DNA from: Clostridia bacterium BRH_c25
GTDB taxonomy: Bacteria; Bacillota_A; Clostridia; Lutisporales; Lutisporaceae
Assembly (NCBI GenBank): GCA_001515955.1
Contig: LOES01000236.1
Span: 1-24,055, forward strand
Direction of reading: 5' to 3'
DNA: 24,055 nucleotides
Shown here piece after piece: positions 7,120 to 14,999 of the stretch. Made by a program: the position numbers and the translations under genes. The notes under the pieces were generated by a model. It was not told the DNA's origin, did not search any database, and saw nothing but the letters and a program-made list of their open reading frames with translations. Position 1 is the first letter of the stretch. Every line of letters starts with the position of its first letter.

Positions 7120-8298
7120 TTATTTTACCAGCAATTTTCTTGGATAATTGGTAAAGGTCTCTACACCATTTTCTGTAATCCTGATTGATTCACTGATATC
7201 CACACCGCAGTCATCAAGCCATATACCCGGCATGAAATGGAAGGTCATGTTAGGCTGCATAACTGTTTTATCTCCAGGTCTCAAACTAGCGGTATGCTCG
7301 CCCCAATCCGGAGGATAGTTAAGCCCCATAGAGTAGCCTACACGGGAGTCCTTAATAAATCCACTTTTGGCAATGCTTCCAGCCCAGACACGTTCTACTT
7401 CCTCACAGGTAATACCAGGTTTGATAGCTGCCAGGGTTTCCGCAATACCTTCCACGACCACTGCTGCCAAATCTCTCACCTTTCGAGGCGCATCTCCTAT
7501 TATCACTGTTCTTGATAACGGGCAGTGATATCTCCTATAACAGCCTGCAAGCTCCACTAAAACAGTATCACCATTTCTATATGGCTCATCAGTCCAGCTC
7601 AAATGCGGTGTTGAAGTTCTGATACCGCTTGGCATCAGTGGAACAATTGAAGCATAGTCTCCGCCATATTCTTTAGTTCCGCTGATTTGTGCATGATATA
7701 CATTTGCCGCTGCGTCACACTGTCTTACTCCCTCAGCTATTGAGTCTGCAGCTGCCTGCATGGCGTTTTCTACAATTCTTGCAGCATTTCTCATGTATCC
7801 TAACTCTGGTTCTGACTTTATGATTTTCACCCAGTTTACCAGGTTGGTACCATCTTTGAATTTTGCATTTGGAAGTCCCAGCACCAGTCTCTCCTGGCAT
7901 TTTGCGGTATAGTAGTATGTATCCATCTCAGTAGCAATAACCTTTTTATCATAACCTTTTTCCTTGACGATATCTGAAACGAAATCCATTGGATGCTTTA
8001 CCAAGGATTGTACATAGTCATCTGTATACGCCCTTATATTTTCATCCTTAAGCCATGTTGTCAGCCTTGCTGCATTGCCGTCCTGACCTCTGCCAAACCA
8101 TATCGGCTCATTCTGATCAACCATTACGATCAAACCCTGGTGCACATAAAAGGACCAACCGTCAAAACCTGTCAAGTAATTCATATTGGCGGGGTCAGTG
8201 ACAATTAATACTTCAATGCCCTTGTCACTCATACTTTTCTTTGTCTTTTCCAACCTCTCCTTATATTCCACCACGTCGAAATATAGGACTTTTTCCAT
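7120..8298 (-). CDS. doeA: Creatinase-type M24 hydrolase, ectoine hydrolase (DoeA/EutD)-like
   Basis: A 392-residue pita-bread-fold protein with an N-terminal creatinase-N domain (about 10-160) and a C-terminal M24 domain (about 165-385). The segments LTGFDGWSFYVHQ (42-54), FGRGQDG (68-74), YPPDWGEHT (328-336) and NMTFHFMPGIWLDD (350-363) resemble ectoine hydrolases as I remember them. The metal ligands of true M24 peptidases are not there: the first Asp is Glu249 (VELAG), the SDxTR Asp is absent (CPLSRT), the GHGVG His is replaced (GYSMG) and the final Glu sits as Met in HFMPG. A metal-free creatinase/ectoine-hydrolase chemistry fits, with Glu249 near the position reported as the covalent nucleophile in EutD (from memory). 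It is the first structural gene after gntR. Alternatives: creatinase or another amidine/lactam hydrolase. Prolidase is unlikely. Confidence 0.8.
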   Translation of the reverse strand: MEKVLYFDVVEYKERLEKTKKSMSDKGIEVLIVTDPANMNYLTGFDGWSFYVHQGLIVMVDQNEPIWFGRGQDGNAARLTTWLKDENIRAYTDDYVQSLVKHPMDFVSDIVKEKGYDKKVIATEMDTYYYTAKCQERLVLGLPNAKFKDGTNLVNWVKIIKSEPELGYMRNAARIVENAMQAAADSIAEGVRQCDAAANVYHAQISGTKEYGGDYASIVPLMPSGIRTSTPHLSWTDEPYRNGDTVLVELAGCYRRYHCPLSRTVIIGDAPRKVRDLAAVVVEGIAETLAAIKPGITCEEVERVWAGSIAKSGFIKDSRVGYSMGLNYPPDWGEHTASLRPGDKTVMQPNMTFHFMPGIWLDDCGVDISESIRITENGVETFTNYPRKLLVK

Positions 8299-8320
8299 AA
8301 TTACATCCCCTTCACTTATT

Positions 8321-8326
8321 TTTATA
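8321..8326 (-). promoter_or_regulatory. Possible -10 element of the M24-led operon
   Basis: TATAAA on the minus strand, about 22 nt before the M24 start codon. No good -35 hexamer is seen; the region where it would lie is occupied by the palindromic operator candidate at 8344-8357. An activated or repressor-gated promoter would fit, but the call is weak. Confidence 0.35.
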
Positions 8327-8343
8327 CTTCAGTGTTGATTGTC

Positions 8344-8357
8344 TATTGTCGACAATA
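8344..8357. promoter_or_regulatory. GntR operator candidate, copy 1 (TATTGTCGACAATA)
   Basis: A 14-bp perfect palindrome whose 12-bp core ATTGTCGACAAT is identical to the site at 9148-9159. An extra half-site ATTGTC lies at 8338-8343. The form T-N-GT-(CG)-AC-N-A matches the kind of site bound by FadR/FCD-type GntR regulators. It lies 46 nt upstream of the M24 start. Confidence 0.75.
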
Positions 8358-8382
8358 TCTGGCAAAAGAACACTAATTAATA

Positions 8383-9051
8383 TTAATACATCCCCTCCTT
8401 GTAAAAACTAATGTGTTCTCTCAATGCTCTCTTACAATTCTCCAGATCTTTATTCCTTAAATACTTTATGATTTCATAATGATCAGTTGCAGTCACAAAT
8501 AAGTTACCTGTTCTATTGGTATCATAAAGCATAGCCATCCTTAACTGAAAGAATATTCCACTCAGAATCTCTACTCTTCTGCTGCTGCCTGATTTTTGCC
8601 ATATGAATTTATGAAATTCCATATCCTTCATGTTGATCAGAATTGCCTTGTTAAGCTCGTCTTCCTTGCTGTTCACTATTTTGACCATATCATTGACAAT
8701 GCTCTCAAGCTTGTTGAAATCTTCTTCCTTCATCTTATTATCACTAATCAGCATTTCCAATATATTGTCCTCAAGCAAAAGCCTTATATCAAAGACTTCC
8801 TTGATGTCTTCCAGTGTGAACTTTGTAATATATGTCCCTTTGCGTGGAAGAACAGTTACAATTCCCTCTTTTTCCAGCTCTTTTAATCCTTCACGCACGG
8901 GAGCTCTGCTTATTCCAAGCTTCAGTGCCACTTCCGATTCCAGGACATGATCTCCCGCTTTGTATGCTCCTGAGAGAATCATCTCCTTGATATAGTCTAC
9001 GACAACACTGCACAGGTTATCTCTTTGATATGTATTTACCCCAATTAACAT
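8383..9051 (-). CDS. GntR family (FadR/FCD) transcriptional regulator
   Basis: A 222-residue regulator. The N-terminal winged helix (about 13-76) includes LESEVALKLGISRAPVREGLKELEKEGI-like features ending in RKGTYI (70-75), followed by a C-terminal FCD ligand domain. D143, H147, H191 and H213 are placed as the metal-binding residues of FCD domains. The start is set at the ATG at 9049-9051, with GGAGGCGG just upstream, rather than an earlier in-frame ATG. The gene is followed by the M24 gene on the same strand, 84 nt away, and is flanked on both sides by copies of the same palindrome, so it probably represses itself and the catabolic operon until a pathway intermediate binds. The ligand is not known. 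Confidence 0.93.
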   Translation of the reverse strand: MLIGVNTYQRDNLCSVVVDYIKEMILSGAYKAGDHVLESEVALKLGISRAPVREGLKELEKEGIVTVLPRKGTYITKFTLEDIKEVFDIRLLLEDNILEMLISDNKMKEEDFNKLESIVNDMVKIVNSKEDELNKAILINMKDMEFHKFIWQKSGSSRRVEILSGIFFQLRMAMLYDTNRTGNLFVTATDHYEIIKYLRNKDLENCKRALREHISFYKEGMY

Positions 9052-9118
9052 AATCCGCCTCCATAACAAACGTATCTCTTGTACTCTTATTAACATATAT
9101 CTATGCTAAATATATGAG

Positions 9119-9148
9119 ATTATAACTGTTTGAACAGATAATTGTAGA
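9119..9148 (-). promoter_or_regulatory. Promoter of gntR
   Basis: On the minus strand TATAAT (9119-9124) is preceded, with an 18-bp spacer, by TCTACA (9143-9148), which matches TTGACA at four of six positions. The -35 touches the palindrome at 9148-9159, which would allow direct autorepression. Confidence 0.6.
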
Positions 9149-9163
9149 TTGTCGACAATTATC
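9137..9163. promoter_or_regulatory. GntR operator candidate, copy 2 (ATTGTCGACAAT)
   Basis: The 12-bp perfect palindrome at 9148-9159 is identical to the core at 8345-8356. It is embedded in a larger inverted repeat, GATAATTG (9137-9144) and CAATTATC (9156-9163). It overlaps or abuts the -35 region of the gntR promoter. Confidence 0.75.
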
Positions 9164-9243
9164 TATTGTAGTAATTATTCTATGTATATTTTAAAAATCC
9201 TTCTAATTTTCAAAATATTTTCAATTATTTTTATGAAAACAAT

Positions 9244-9272
9244 AAAAATACGGCTGCACCAGCCGTATTTTT
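9244..9272 (-). terminator. Intrinsic terminator of tyrS
   Basis: A 13-bp perfect stem (9244-9256 with 9260-9272) with a 3-nt loop. The core is ACGGCTG/CAGCCGT flanked by A and T runs on both sides. It directly follows, and slightly overlaps, the tyrS stop codon. Confidence 0.9.
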
Positions 9273-10507
9273 TATTCTTTTATTTTTATCCTGTGATATG
9301 TTTTCTTGCCCTTCTTTATTATAAGCTTGCCATCCTTGAGATGAGCAGTGCTTACTACAAGGTCTATACTTTCCACCTTGGCATCCTCGACTAACACTCC
9401 CCCTTGTGCTATGAGCCTTCTGGCCTCCCCTTTGGAAGGTGCGAGACCGGTCATAACCAGTAGGTCAATGATGTTTATGCCTTTATCAAGCTGTTCTTCC
9501 GGCAATTCGGTGGTAGGTATGGATTCGGAATCCCCGCCTCCTCCAAACAATGCCTCAGTAGCCTTCTGGGCTTTTGCAGCCTCTTCTTCACCGTGTACTA
9601 TCTTTGTCACCTCAAAGGCCAAAGCCTTCTTCGCTTCGTTGATCCTCTCACCGGGCAGGCTGCCCAGTCTTCTTACCTCATCCATCGGCAGGAAGGTCAA
9701 CAGTGCAAGACATTTCTCAACATCAGCATCATCTACGTTTCTCCAGTACTGGTAGAAGTCATAGGGACTCGTCTTTTCAGGATCCAGCCATACTGCACCG
9801 GCCTGGGTCTTTCCCATCTTTTTGCCTTCGCTGGTTGTAAGCAGCGAAAAGGTAACGCCGTATGCCTCCACTCCCTCTGCTCTTCTGATCAGGTCCGCAC
9901 CTGCCAATATGTTGGACCATTGGTCGTTGCCACCCATTTGCAATCTGCAGCCATATCTCCTGTAAAGCTCAAGGAAGTCATAGCCCTGCATAAGCATGTA
10001 GTTGAACTCCAGGAAGGTAAGGCCTTTCTCCATTCTGCTCTTGTAACAATCTGCAGTTAGCATTTTGTTTACCGAAAAGTATACTCCCACTTCCCTGAGA
10101 AAGTTTACATAGTTAAGCTCAAGCAGCCAGTTGGCATTGTCATCCATTATGGCCTTATCATCCTTGAAGTCTATCAGTCTTTCAAACTGCTTCTTGAACC
10201 TCTCACCATTGTGCATTATATCCTCGCGGCTCAACAATCTTCTCATGTCCGTCTTGTCTGTAGGGTCCCCTACCATTGTCGTACCGCCCCCGATCAGGGC
10301 TATAGGTCTATGTCCCGCCCTCTGCATATGGGCCATGGCCATTATTGTCAGGAAATGCCCTGCAGTAAGACTGTCTGCAGTAGGGTCATAGCCTATATAA
10401 AAAGTGACCTGCTCCTTGCCAAGGAGTTCTCTTACCTCTTCCTCATGGGTAACCTGTTCTATAAAGCCTCTTTCCTTCAGAATGTCAAACACATTAGTAC
10501 TATTCAT
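9272..10507 (-). CDS. tyrS: Tyrosyl-tRNA synthetase
   Basis: A 411-residue class I synthetase that charges tRNA-Tyr with tyrosine. Segments seen: [17 protein letters not shown] (37-53), where TAGH stands at the HIGH motif; the tyrosine-binding region with GGNDQW (192-197); KMGKT (230-234) as the KMSKS loop; and a C-terminal S4 RNA-binding domain (about 345-395) with [14 protein letters not shown]. The start is placed at the ATG at 10505-10507, with AGGAGGT at 10514-10520; a longer in-frame reading would begin inside the T-box terminator. Length is normal. It stands alone between its T-box leader and its terminator. Expression should rise when uncharged tRNA-Tyr accumulates. Confidence 0.97.
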   Translation of the reverse strand: MNSTNVFDILKERGFIEQVTHEEEVRELLGKEQVTFYIGYDPTADSLTAGHFLTIMAMAHMQRAGHRPIALIGGGTTMVGDPTDKTDMRRLLSREDIMHNGERFKKQFERLIDFKDDKAIMDDNANWLLELNYVNFLREVGVYFSVNKMLTADCYKSRMEKGLTFLEFNYMLMQGYDFLELYRRYGCRLQMGGNDQWSNILAGADLIRRAEGVEAYGVTFSLLTTSEGKKMGKTQAGAVWLDPEKTSPYDFYQYWRNVDDADVEKCLALLTFLPMDEVRRLGSLPGERINEAKKALAFEVTKIVHGEEEAAKAQKATEALFGGGGDSESIPTTELPEEQLDKGINIIDLLVMTGLAPSKGEARRLIAQGGVLVEDAKVESIDLVVSTAHLKDGKLIIKKGKKTYHRIKIKE

Positions 10508-10532
10508 GATATTACCTCCTATTAGGTGAATC

Positions 10533-10825
10533 AAAAAAGCCACTCATCCATAAAGGGACGAATGGCTCGCGGTACCACCCTAATTGGCCTTGCAGCAAAC
10601 TGGTCTGCAAAACCCTCTTTCAGAATACTTGCATATTCCCTTCCATTTATAACGGAGGAAGCTTCCGGCAAGACCTACTCGATACCTTTCAGCCCGCAGT
10701 TCAAGGGTGTATTTCTTAAGCTTCTGCTGCCGGCTCGCACCTTCTGCCGGCTCTCTGGCCGTGCAAGGCACCATAATGCACCTGCACACAAGCATCCACA
10801 AATTACTTCTCCCCATCATTACTAT
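10533..10825 (-). promoter_or_regulatory. Tyrosine T-box leader riboswitch
   Basis: The conserved T-box sequence AGGGTGGTACCGCG is at 10568-10581 on the minus strand. It is followed by a 12-bp terminator stem (10538-10549 with 10556-10567, including two G-U pairs) and a six-T run at 10533-10538. Stem I features include the AGAGAGCCGG bulge region around 10748-10757. A UAC tyrosine specifier triplet at 10709-10711 lies in the expected specifier loop context. The leader directly precedes tyrS, and the specifier agrees with the gene. Confidence 0.93.
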
Positions 10826-10844
10826 TGAAATTATAATTAAATAT

Positions 10845-10873
10845 ATTATATAATCCTAGTATTATTGTGTCAA
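10845..10873 (-). promoter_or_regulatory. Consensus sigma-A promoter for tyrS T-box transcript
   Basis: TTGACA (10868-10873) and TATAAT (10845-10850) on the minus strand with exactly 17 bp between. Both hexamers are perfect consensus. Transcription would begin near 10838, just ahead of T-box stem I. Confidence 0.9.
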
Positions 10874-10896
10874 CATAAAATTATACGCAATCCTCC

Positions 10897-11007
10897 GGGC
10901 AATGGGCAATAGGCAATAGGTTCAAGAAGGGCTTCGAAGCATTAAACGCATAGTCAGACCTCGTAGCACTGCCCTATCCTATTGCCCATCGCCCATTGCC
11001 TATTGCC
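10897..11007. repeat. Palindromic GGCAATA-rich element
   Basis: The left arm at 10897-10920 is built from short GGCAAT(A/G)GG units. The right arm at 10978-11007 is its reverse complement over about 23 bp with two mismatches. They enclose a 57-nt centre that includes the palindrome GCTTCGAAGC (10931-10940). No coding capacity is seen. It resembles a small non-autonomous palindromic repeat such as a MITE or REP-type element. No target duplication is visible. Confidence 0.6.
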
Positions 11008-11068
11008 GTGTAATACTGTACAATGGATTATATTAATGTTTGAAATACATATACAGGGAGATATATAC

Positions 11069-11944
11069 ATGAAAAAATCCTTAAGAGCAGACCTTGCTCT
11101 GCTGCTTGTTACAATATTCTGGGGAGCAGGCTTTCCTGCCACAAAAATAGCACTTCAGACCATGACCCCCTATTATCATATCGGATTCAGATTCGCTATA
11201 GCCAGTTTCCTGTTGGCTGCGCTATTTCATAAAAAGCTCAGAGGCCTGAATAAAGATTTGATAAAGCCTGCACTGGTACTATCGTCATTGCTTTTTGCTA
11301 CCTATGCCTTCCAGACAGTAGGAATTCAATACACTACAGCTTCCAAATCCAGCTTTTTCTCTGGTCTTGCCGTACTTATAGTACCTTTGTTTTCAATATT
11401 CTATCTTAAGGCCAAGCTGGCACCGAAAACAGTATTAAGCGTACTAACGGCCACTCTGGGTTTGTTTCTGCTGTCATATACCGGCAGTAATTTTGATTTT
11501 AATATCGGAGATTTCCTGACAATATTATGTTCTGTTTGTTATGCCTGGCAGCTTCTGTTTACCGGAACCTACGTGCAGAAGCATGATGCGACATTGCTTG
11601 CCATTGTTCAGTTGTTCTTTGTATCGGTGTTCGGAATGGTCTTTGCCGTTACACTGGAACCCTTCCCTGTGGGGATATCTGTGCCCAGCTTCTGGTCCCT
11701 GATGTTCTCAGCGGTGCTGTGTACAGCCTTTGCCTTCTGGATGCAGACTACTGCACAAAAGTTCACCCCCGCATCACATATTGCCCTTATATTTACAATG
11801 GAACCGGTATTCGGAGCACTTACATCCTTTCTCGCACTAGGAGAGGTTCTTGGTGTCAGAGGAATTATCGGTGGGATATTCATAGTAGTGGCAATGCTCA
11901 TTTCAGAACTGCAATGGACAAAAAAGCACATTACATCTTCTTAG
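11069..11944 (+). CDS. EamA/DMT family transporter
   Basis: A 291-residue protein with about ten membrane segments arranged as two EamA repeats (roughly 5-140 and 150-285), of the drug/metabolite transporter superfamily. The N-terminal LLLVTIFWGAGFPATK and the second-repeat EPVFGALTSFLALGE are typical. The start is set at the ATG at 11069, with GGGAG about 10 nt upstream; a longer in-frame reading would begin inside the palindromic repeat. Substrate cannot be told from sequence; amino-acid or metabolite efflux is common in the family. It converges on, and overlaps by 14 bp, the next gene on the opposite strand. Confidence 0.9.
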   Translation: MKKSLRADLALLLVTIFWGAGFPATKIALQTMTPYYHIGFRFAIASFLLAALFHKKLRGLNKDLIKPALVLSSLLFATYAFQTVGIQYTTASKSSFFSGLAVLIVPLFSIFYLKAKLAPKTVLSVLTATLGLFLLSYTGSNFDFNIGDFLTILCSVCYAWQLLFTGTYVQKHDATLLAIVQLFFVSVFGMVFAVTLEPFPVGISVPSFWSLMFSAVLCTAFAFWMQTTAQKFTPASHIALIFTMEPVFGALTSFLALGEVLGVRGIIGGIFIVVAMLISELQWTKKHITSS

Positions 11945-12449
11945 GCTGAAAATACCCCCCTAAGGAGGATCTGACATCAACGGTTGTAATAAATGCTCCA
12001 CATTCACACCCGTCAATTATTTCATGAAGCTTTCTCACTTGTTTCCTGTCCAATATGATATTCAGCATATGGCTTATACCTTCCTTGCCTTCGCCTGTAA
12101 AAATTGTAACGCCGAAGCCTGCAGCTCTTAGCTCCTGGACCAGCTCTTCCAGCATTTCCTTGACTATTACCTGGGCAACTACCCGTCCTATGGACAGCCT
12201 CTCTTCTATCTTGCTTCCAATAATATTACCCGCAGCATAGCCGAGACAGTATGCTATTAATAGTATGGGTTTGTTAATGTTTTCTACTACCTTCCCCAAT
12301 ACTATAAGATAAATCATCACTTCAAAAAATCCCAGCACAGAAGCAATTCTTCTTTGTCCTTTAACCAGAAGTATCATTCTCAAGGTCCCTATTGAAACGT
12401 CAATGATCCTTGCGGAAAATATTAATAACGCCTGTAATACAATGCTCAC
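11931..12449 (-). CDS. UPF0316 membrane protein (DUF5698-DUF2179)
   Basis: A 172-residue protein. Its N-terminal half has three membrane segments (about 5-75) with ARIIDVSIGTLRM, and its C-terminal half is a soluble DUF2179-type domain (about 95-165) with GFGVTIFTGEG, LNIILDRKQ and GAFITTVDVRSSLGGYF, the UPF0316 signature. The start is taken as the GTG at 12447-12449, because GGGGGAG (12456-12462) lies 6 nt upstream; an in-frame TTG at 12464 falls on the Shine-Dalgarno itself. Role unknown. The DUF2179 domain is found in several membrane proteins and may bind small ligands. It overlaps the end of the EamA gene tail-to-tail. Confidence 0.88.
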   Translation of the reverse strand: MSIVLQALLIFSARIIDVSIGTLRMILLVKGQRRIASVLGFFEVMIYLIVLGKVVENINKPILLIAYCLGYAAGNIIGSKIEERLSIGRVVAQVIVKEMLEELVQELRAAGFGVTIFTGEGKEGISHMLNIILDRKQVRKLHEIIDGCECGAFITTVDVRSSLGGYFQPKKM

Positions 12450-12641
12450 ACTTTTCTCCCCCAATTTAATTAAATATATCTATTCATATAACTATTCTAT
12501 ACTTTTTATTATCTTCCCTCCTTTTTTGTCATTCTGAAAAAATTGGCAGGAATAGTGTCAATAATTTGCTGCCTTTGTTGTCAAAATATAAATATACAAA
12601 AACTTATCTAATTTCTAATTTACCTTATGGAGGAGATAGTT

Positions 12642-13607
12642 ATGAAAAAATACAAGGTTCCTATTTCAACAGTTGTTATAATACTTACGCTCCTATCTAT
12701 TCTTGGCGGCTGTACCTATGACCCCGCAAGAAGATACATTCAGACGGATCCCAATGATATGTCCGCGCCAAATACCCCAACTCTGCCTAATAATCTGGTA
12801 GGCAGAAACGGGACTGATAATTCAGGCAATAATTTTGCAGACAAGATATCCTCCACTTTTGAAATGGTTGACTTCAGCTATCTGGCTATTACAGAGGACA
12901 GTCTGACTGTAAGGTCAGGTGCAGGGACTAACTACCCATCCATTAGCACAATAAAATCGGGACAAAAGATCAGGGCATTGGGAAAACTGGATGGCTGGTA
13001 TTTAATCAAGCTGCCGGACAGCGGCAAAGTCGGCTGTATACAAGCAGCATACGCAAAGCCTTATGGAACCGATACTGCTAAAACTGATACAAATATAACA
13101 ACAGGTACCGGGACTACTACTCCGGCACCCAAACCGGGAACAACCACAGGCGGGGGGGCAGGAGCAGGAGCCGCAGGAGGAGGCACTGCTGGCGGCGGTA
13201 CGGCAGCAACCGGATCCGGCGTCATGACCTCTGATGAAGCAAGAATACTACAGCTGGTTAATGCAGAAAGAGCAAAAACAGGAGCAAAACCTCTTGGCTC
13301 CAACAACGCTTGTACAAAGCTTGCAAGGATGAAGTCACAGGATATGGTGAAAAACAATTACTTTAGTCATCAGTCTCCGACTTACGGCTCACCCTTTGAT
13401 ATGCTGAAGTCTAATAAGGTAAGCTATATGTATGCAGGGGAGAACATTGCAATGAATCAGAATGCAGATGAAGCCTTCAAAGCCTGGATGAACTCTGAAG
13501 GTCACAAGAAAAATATACTGAATCCCAATTTCACTGAACTGGGAGTAGGTATAGCACCTAAAGGCGACGGAAGTAACCTCTATACTCAATTGTTCATAGG
13601 AAACTAG
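12642..13607 (+). CDS. Lipoprotein with bacterial SH3 and CAP/SCP (YkwD-like) domains
   Basis: A 321-residue exported lipoprotein: signal peptide with lipobox LGGC (C24), an SH3_3 domain (about 82-140) with LTVRSGAGTNYPSIS and GWYLIKLPDSGKVG, a Thr/Pro/Gly/Ala-rich flexible linker (about 150-193), and a C-terminal CAP domain (about 197-321). The CAP site residues H243, E267, E286 and H288 are present (FSHQSP, AGENIA, SEGHKKNIL). Such proteins are anchored outside the membrane; the SH3 domain usually binds peptidoglycan. The start is the ATG at 12642, with GGAGGAG just upstream; the earlier ATG at 12627 overlaps that box. It is monocistronic, ending in a strong terminator. Confidence 0.93.
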   Translation: MKKYKVPISTVVIILTLLSILGGCTYDPARRYIQTDPNDMSAPNTPTLPNNLVGRNGTDNSGNNFADKISSTFEMVDFSYLAITEDSLTVRSGAGTNYPSISTIKSGQKIRALGKLDGWYLIKLPDSGKVGCIQAAYAKPYGTDTAKTDTNITTGTGTTTPAPKPGTTTGGGAGAGAAGGGTAGGGTAATGSGVMTSDEARILQLVNAERAKTGAKPLGSNNACTKLARMKSQDMVKNNYFSHQSPTYGSPFDMLKSNKVSYMYAGENIAMNQNADEAFKAWMNSEGHKKNILNPNFTELGVGIAPKGDGSNLYTQLFIGN

Positions 13608-13632
13608 AAAAAGCGGCTTGCGCCGCTTTTTC
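13607..13632. terminator. Bidirectional terminator
   Basis: An 11-bp perfect stem (GAAAAAGCGGC at 13607-13617 with 13622-13632) and a TTGC loop, with A/T runs on both sides. It lies between two convergent genes and can serve both. Confidence 0.9.
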
Positions 13633-13636
13633 CAGT

Positions 13637-14875
13637 TTATGCTGAATATGTGTGCTTGATTTCACAGCTCCTGTCGAGCTCTTTTTCAGAGGCAGCCATC
13701 ACAACTGCGCAAGCTGAGTCCCCTGTGATGTTTACAGTTGTTCTTGCCATGTCCAGTATTCTATCTATGCCGGCAACCAACGCCAGGCCCTCAAGAGGCA
13801 GCCCTACGGTCTGGAGCACCATAGTCAGCATTATGAGTCCTGCCCCCGGTACTCCCGCAGTTCCTATGGAGGCCAGTGTAGCAGTCATTACTATCAAGAA
13901 CTGCTGTGACAGTGTAAGTTCCAACCCAAATACATTCGCAATGAACAGTGCACATACTCCCTGGTACAGTGCTGTACCATCCATATTTATAGTGGCACCC
14001 AGAGGCAGTACAAAACTGCTTATACTCTTTGGTACCCCGAGGTTTTCCTCTGTACACTTCATATTTACCGGAAGTGTTGCAGCACTGCTGCAGGTCGTAA
14101 ATGCTATTGCCTGGGCAGGGAAGATTCCTTTAAAGAATTTCAGCGGACTGATCTTTGCAAATAGAGTCAGTGTAGCGGAATAAACCAGAGCAGCATGAAG
14201 GATGCATCCTACATATACAAGAATAATTACACTCAGAAGTGGTAACAGCACCTTTGGCCCATTAGCTGCAACTACAGGAGTAATAAGTGCGAATACTGCA
14301 TATGGCGCAAAGTTCATTATTCCCCCTGTGATCTTATAGGTTATTTCTGCAAGTGAATTAAAGAAGTCATAGACCGGCTTTCCCTTATCTCCCAATACTA
14401 CTGCTCCTCCACCCAGTATTAATGCAAATGCGATTATCTGAAGCATATTTCCATCAGCAAGTGCCTTAATTGGGTTGGTAGGAATTATATTCAGCAGTGT
14501 GTCTACAAACTTCGGTATCTGACTGGCTTCTGCAGGCTTTATTTCTGCTGGAAGCGTAAATCCGGCGCCTACTTTAAAAATATTAGCAAGTATAAGTCCA
14601 AGTGTTACTGCAAATGCAGTTGTAAGAAGGTAATACGCCAGTGTTTTTCCTCCGATTCTCCCAAGCTTTTTTACATCTCCCAGTCCACAGGTTCCGACTA
14701 CCAGAGATGCAAGCACCAATGGAACGATGATCATCTTGATGAGATTAAGGAACAGCGTCCCAAAGGGTTTAATCCATGTGTTGGCTATACCCGGTGAACC
14801 CTGAAGCAAAATACCGAAAACTATGCCTGCAGCCAGGCCGATCAGTATTTTAGTTGATAGTTGCATCTTTTTCAC
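13637..14875 (-). CDS. Dicarboxylate/amino acid:cation symporter (DAACS, GltP/DctA family)
   Basis: A 412-residue secondary transporter that takes up glutamate/aspartate or C4-dicarboxylates with Na+ or H+. Family signatures seen: the hairpin-1 serine motif SSAATLP (263-269), NMDGTA (297-302), the hairpin-2 region ASIGTAGVPGAG (335-346), and D375, R378 and D386 in the last helices (DRILDMARTTVNITGDSACA). Arg378 lies earlier than the substrate-side-chain arginine of classical glutamate carriers, so exact specificity is uncertain. The start is a GTG at 14873-14875, with GGAGGTG (14881-14887) 5 nt upstream. It is not linked to an operon. Confidence 0.93.
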   Translation of the reverse strand: MKKMQLSTKILIGLAAGIVFGILLQGSPGIANTWIKPFGTLFLNLIKMIIVPLVLASLVVGTCGLGDVKKLGRIGGKTLAYYLLTTAFAVTLGLILANIFKVGAGFTLPAEIKPAEASQIPKFVDTLLNIIPTNPIKALADGNMLQIIAFALILGGGAVVLGDKGKPVYDFFNSLAEITYKITGGIMNFAPYAVFALITPVVAANGPKVLLPLLSVIILVYVGCILHAALVYSATLTLFAKISPLKFFKGIFPAQAIAFTTCSSAATLPVNMKCTEENLGVPKSISSFVLPLGATINMDGTALYQGVCALFIANVFGLELTLSQQFLIVMTATLASIGTAGVPGAGLIMLTMVLQTVGLPLEGLALVAGIDRILDMARTTVNITGDSACAVVMAASEKELDRSCEIKHTYSA

Positions 14876-14999
14876 AAAAACACCTCCATTATTATTTATA
14901 CTTAAATTATTCTATTAAAATTACTTTTTGTCTATAATATTTTCGAAATTTTTAGAATATTTTGTGCCTGTATTTTCGACCTTTTCCACCCATTATTCG

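Noticed and set aside
7120..8298. Annotation of the M24 protein as Xaa-Pro dipeptidase
   Set aside because: The metal ligands required for that activity are missing and the specific motifs resemble ectoine hydrolase.
10900..11007. CRISPR-like short repeats (GGCAATA units)
   Set aside because: The units are adjacent with no unique spacers and form an inverted, not direct, arrangement.
13130..13220. Gly/Ala-coding GGC-GGA-rich stretch as a DNA repeat or frameshift site
   Set aside because: It is the flexible linker between the SH3 and CAP domains; the frame stays open and both domains are intact.
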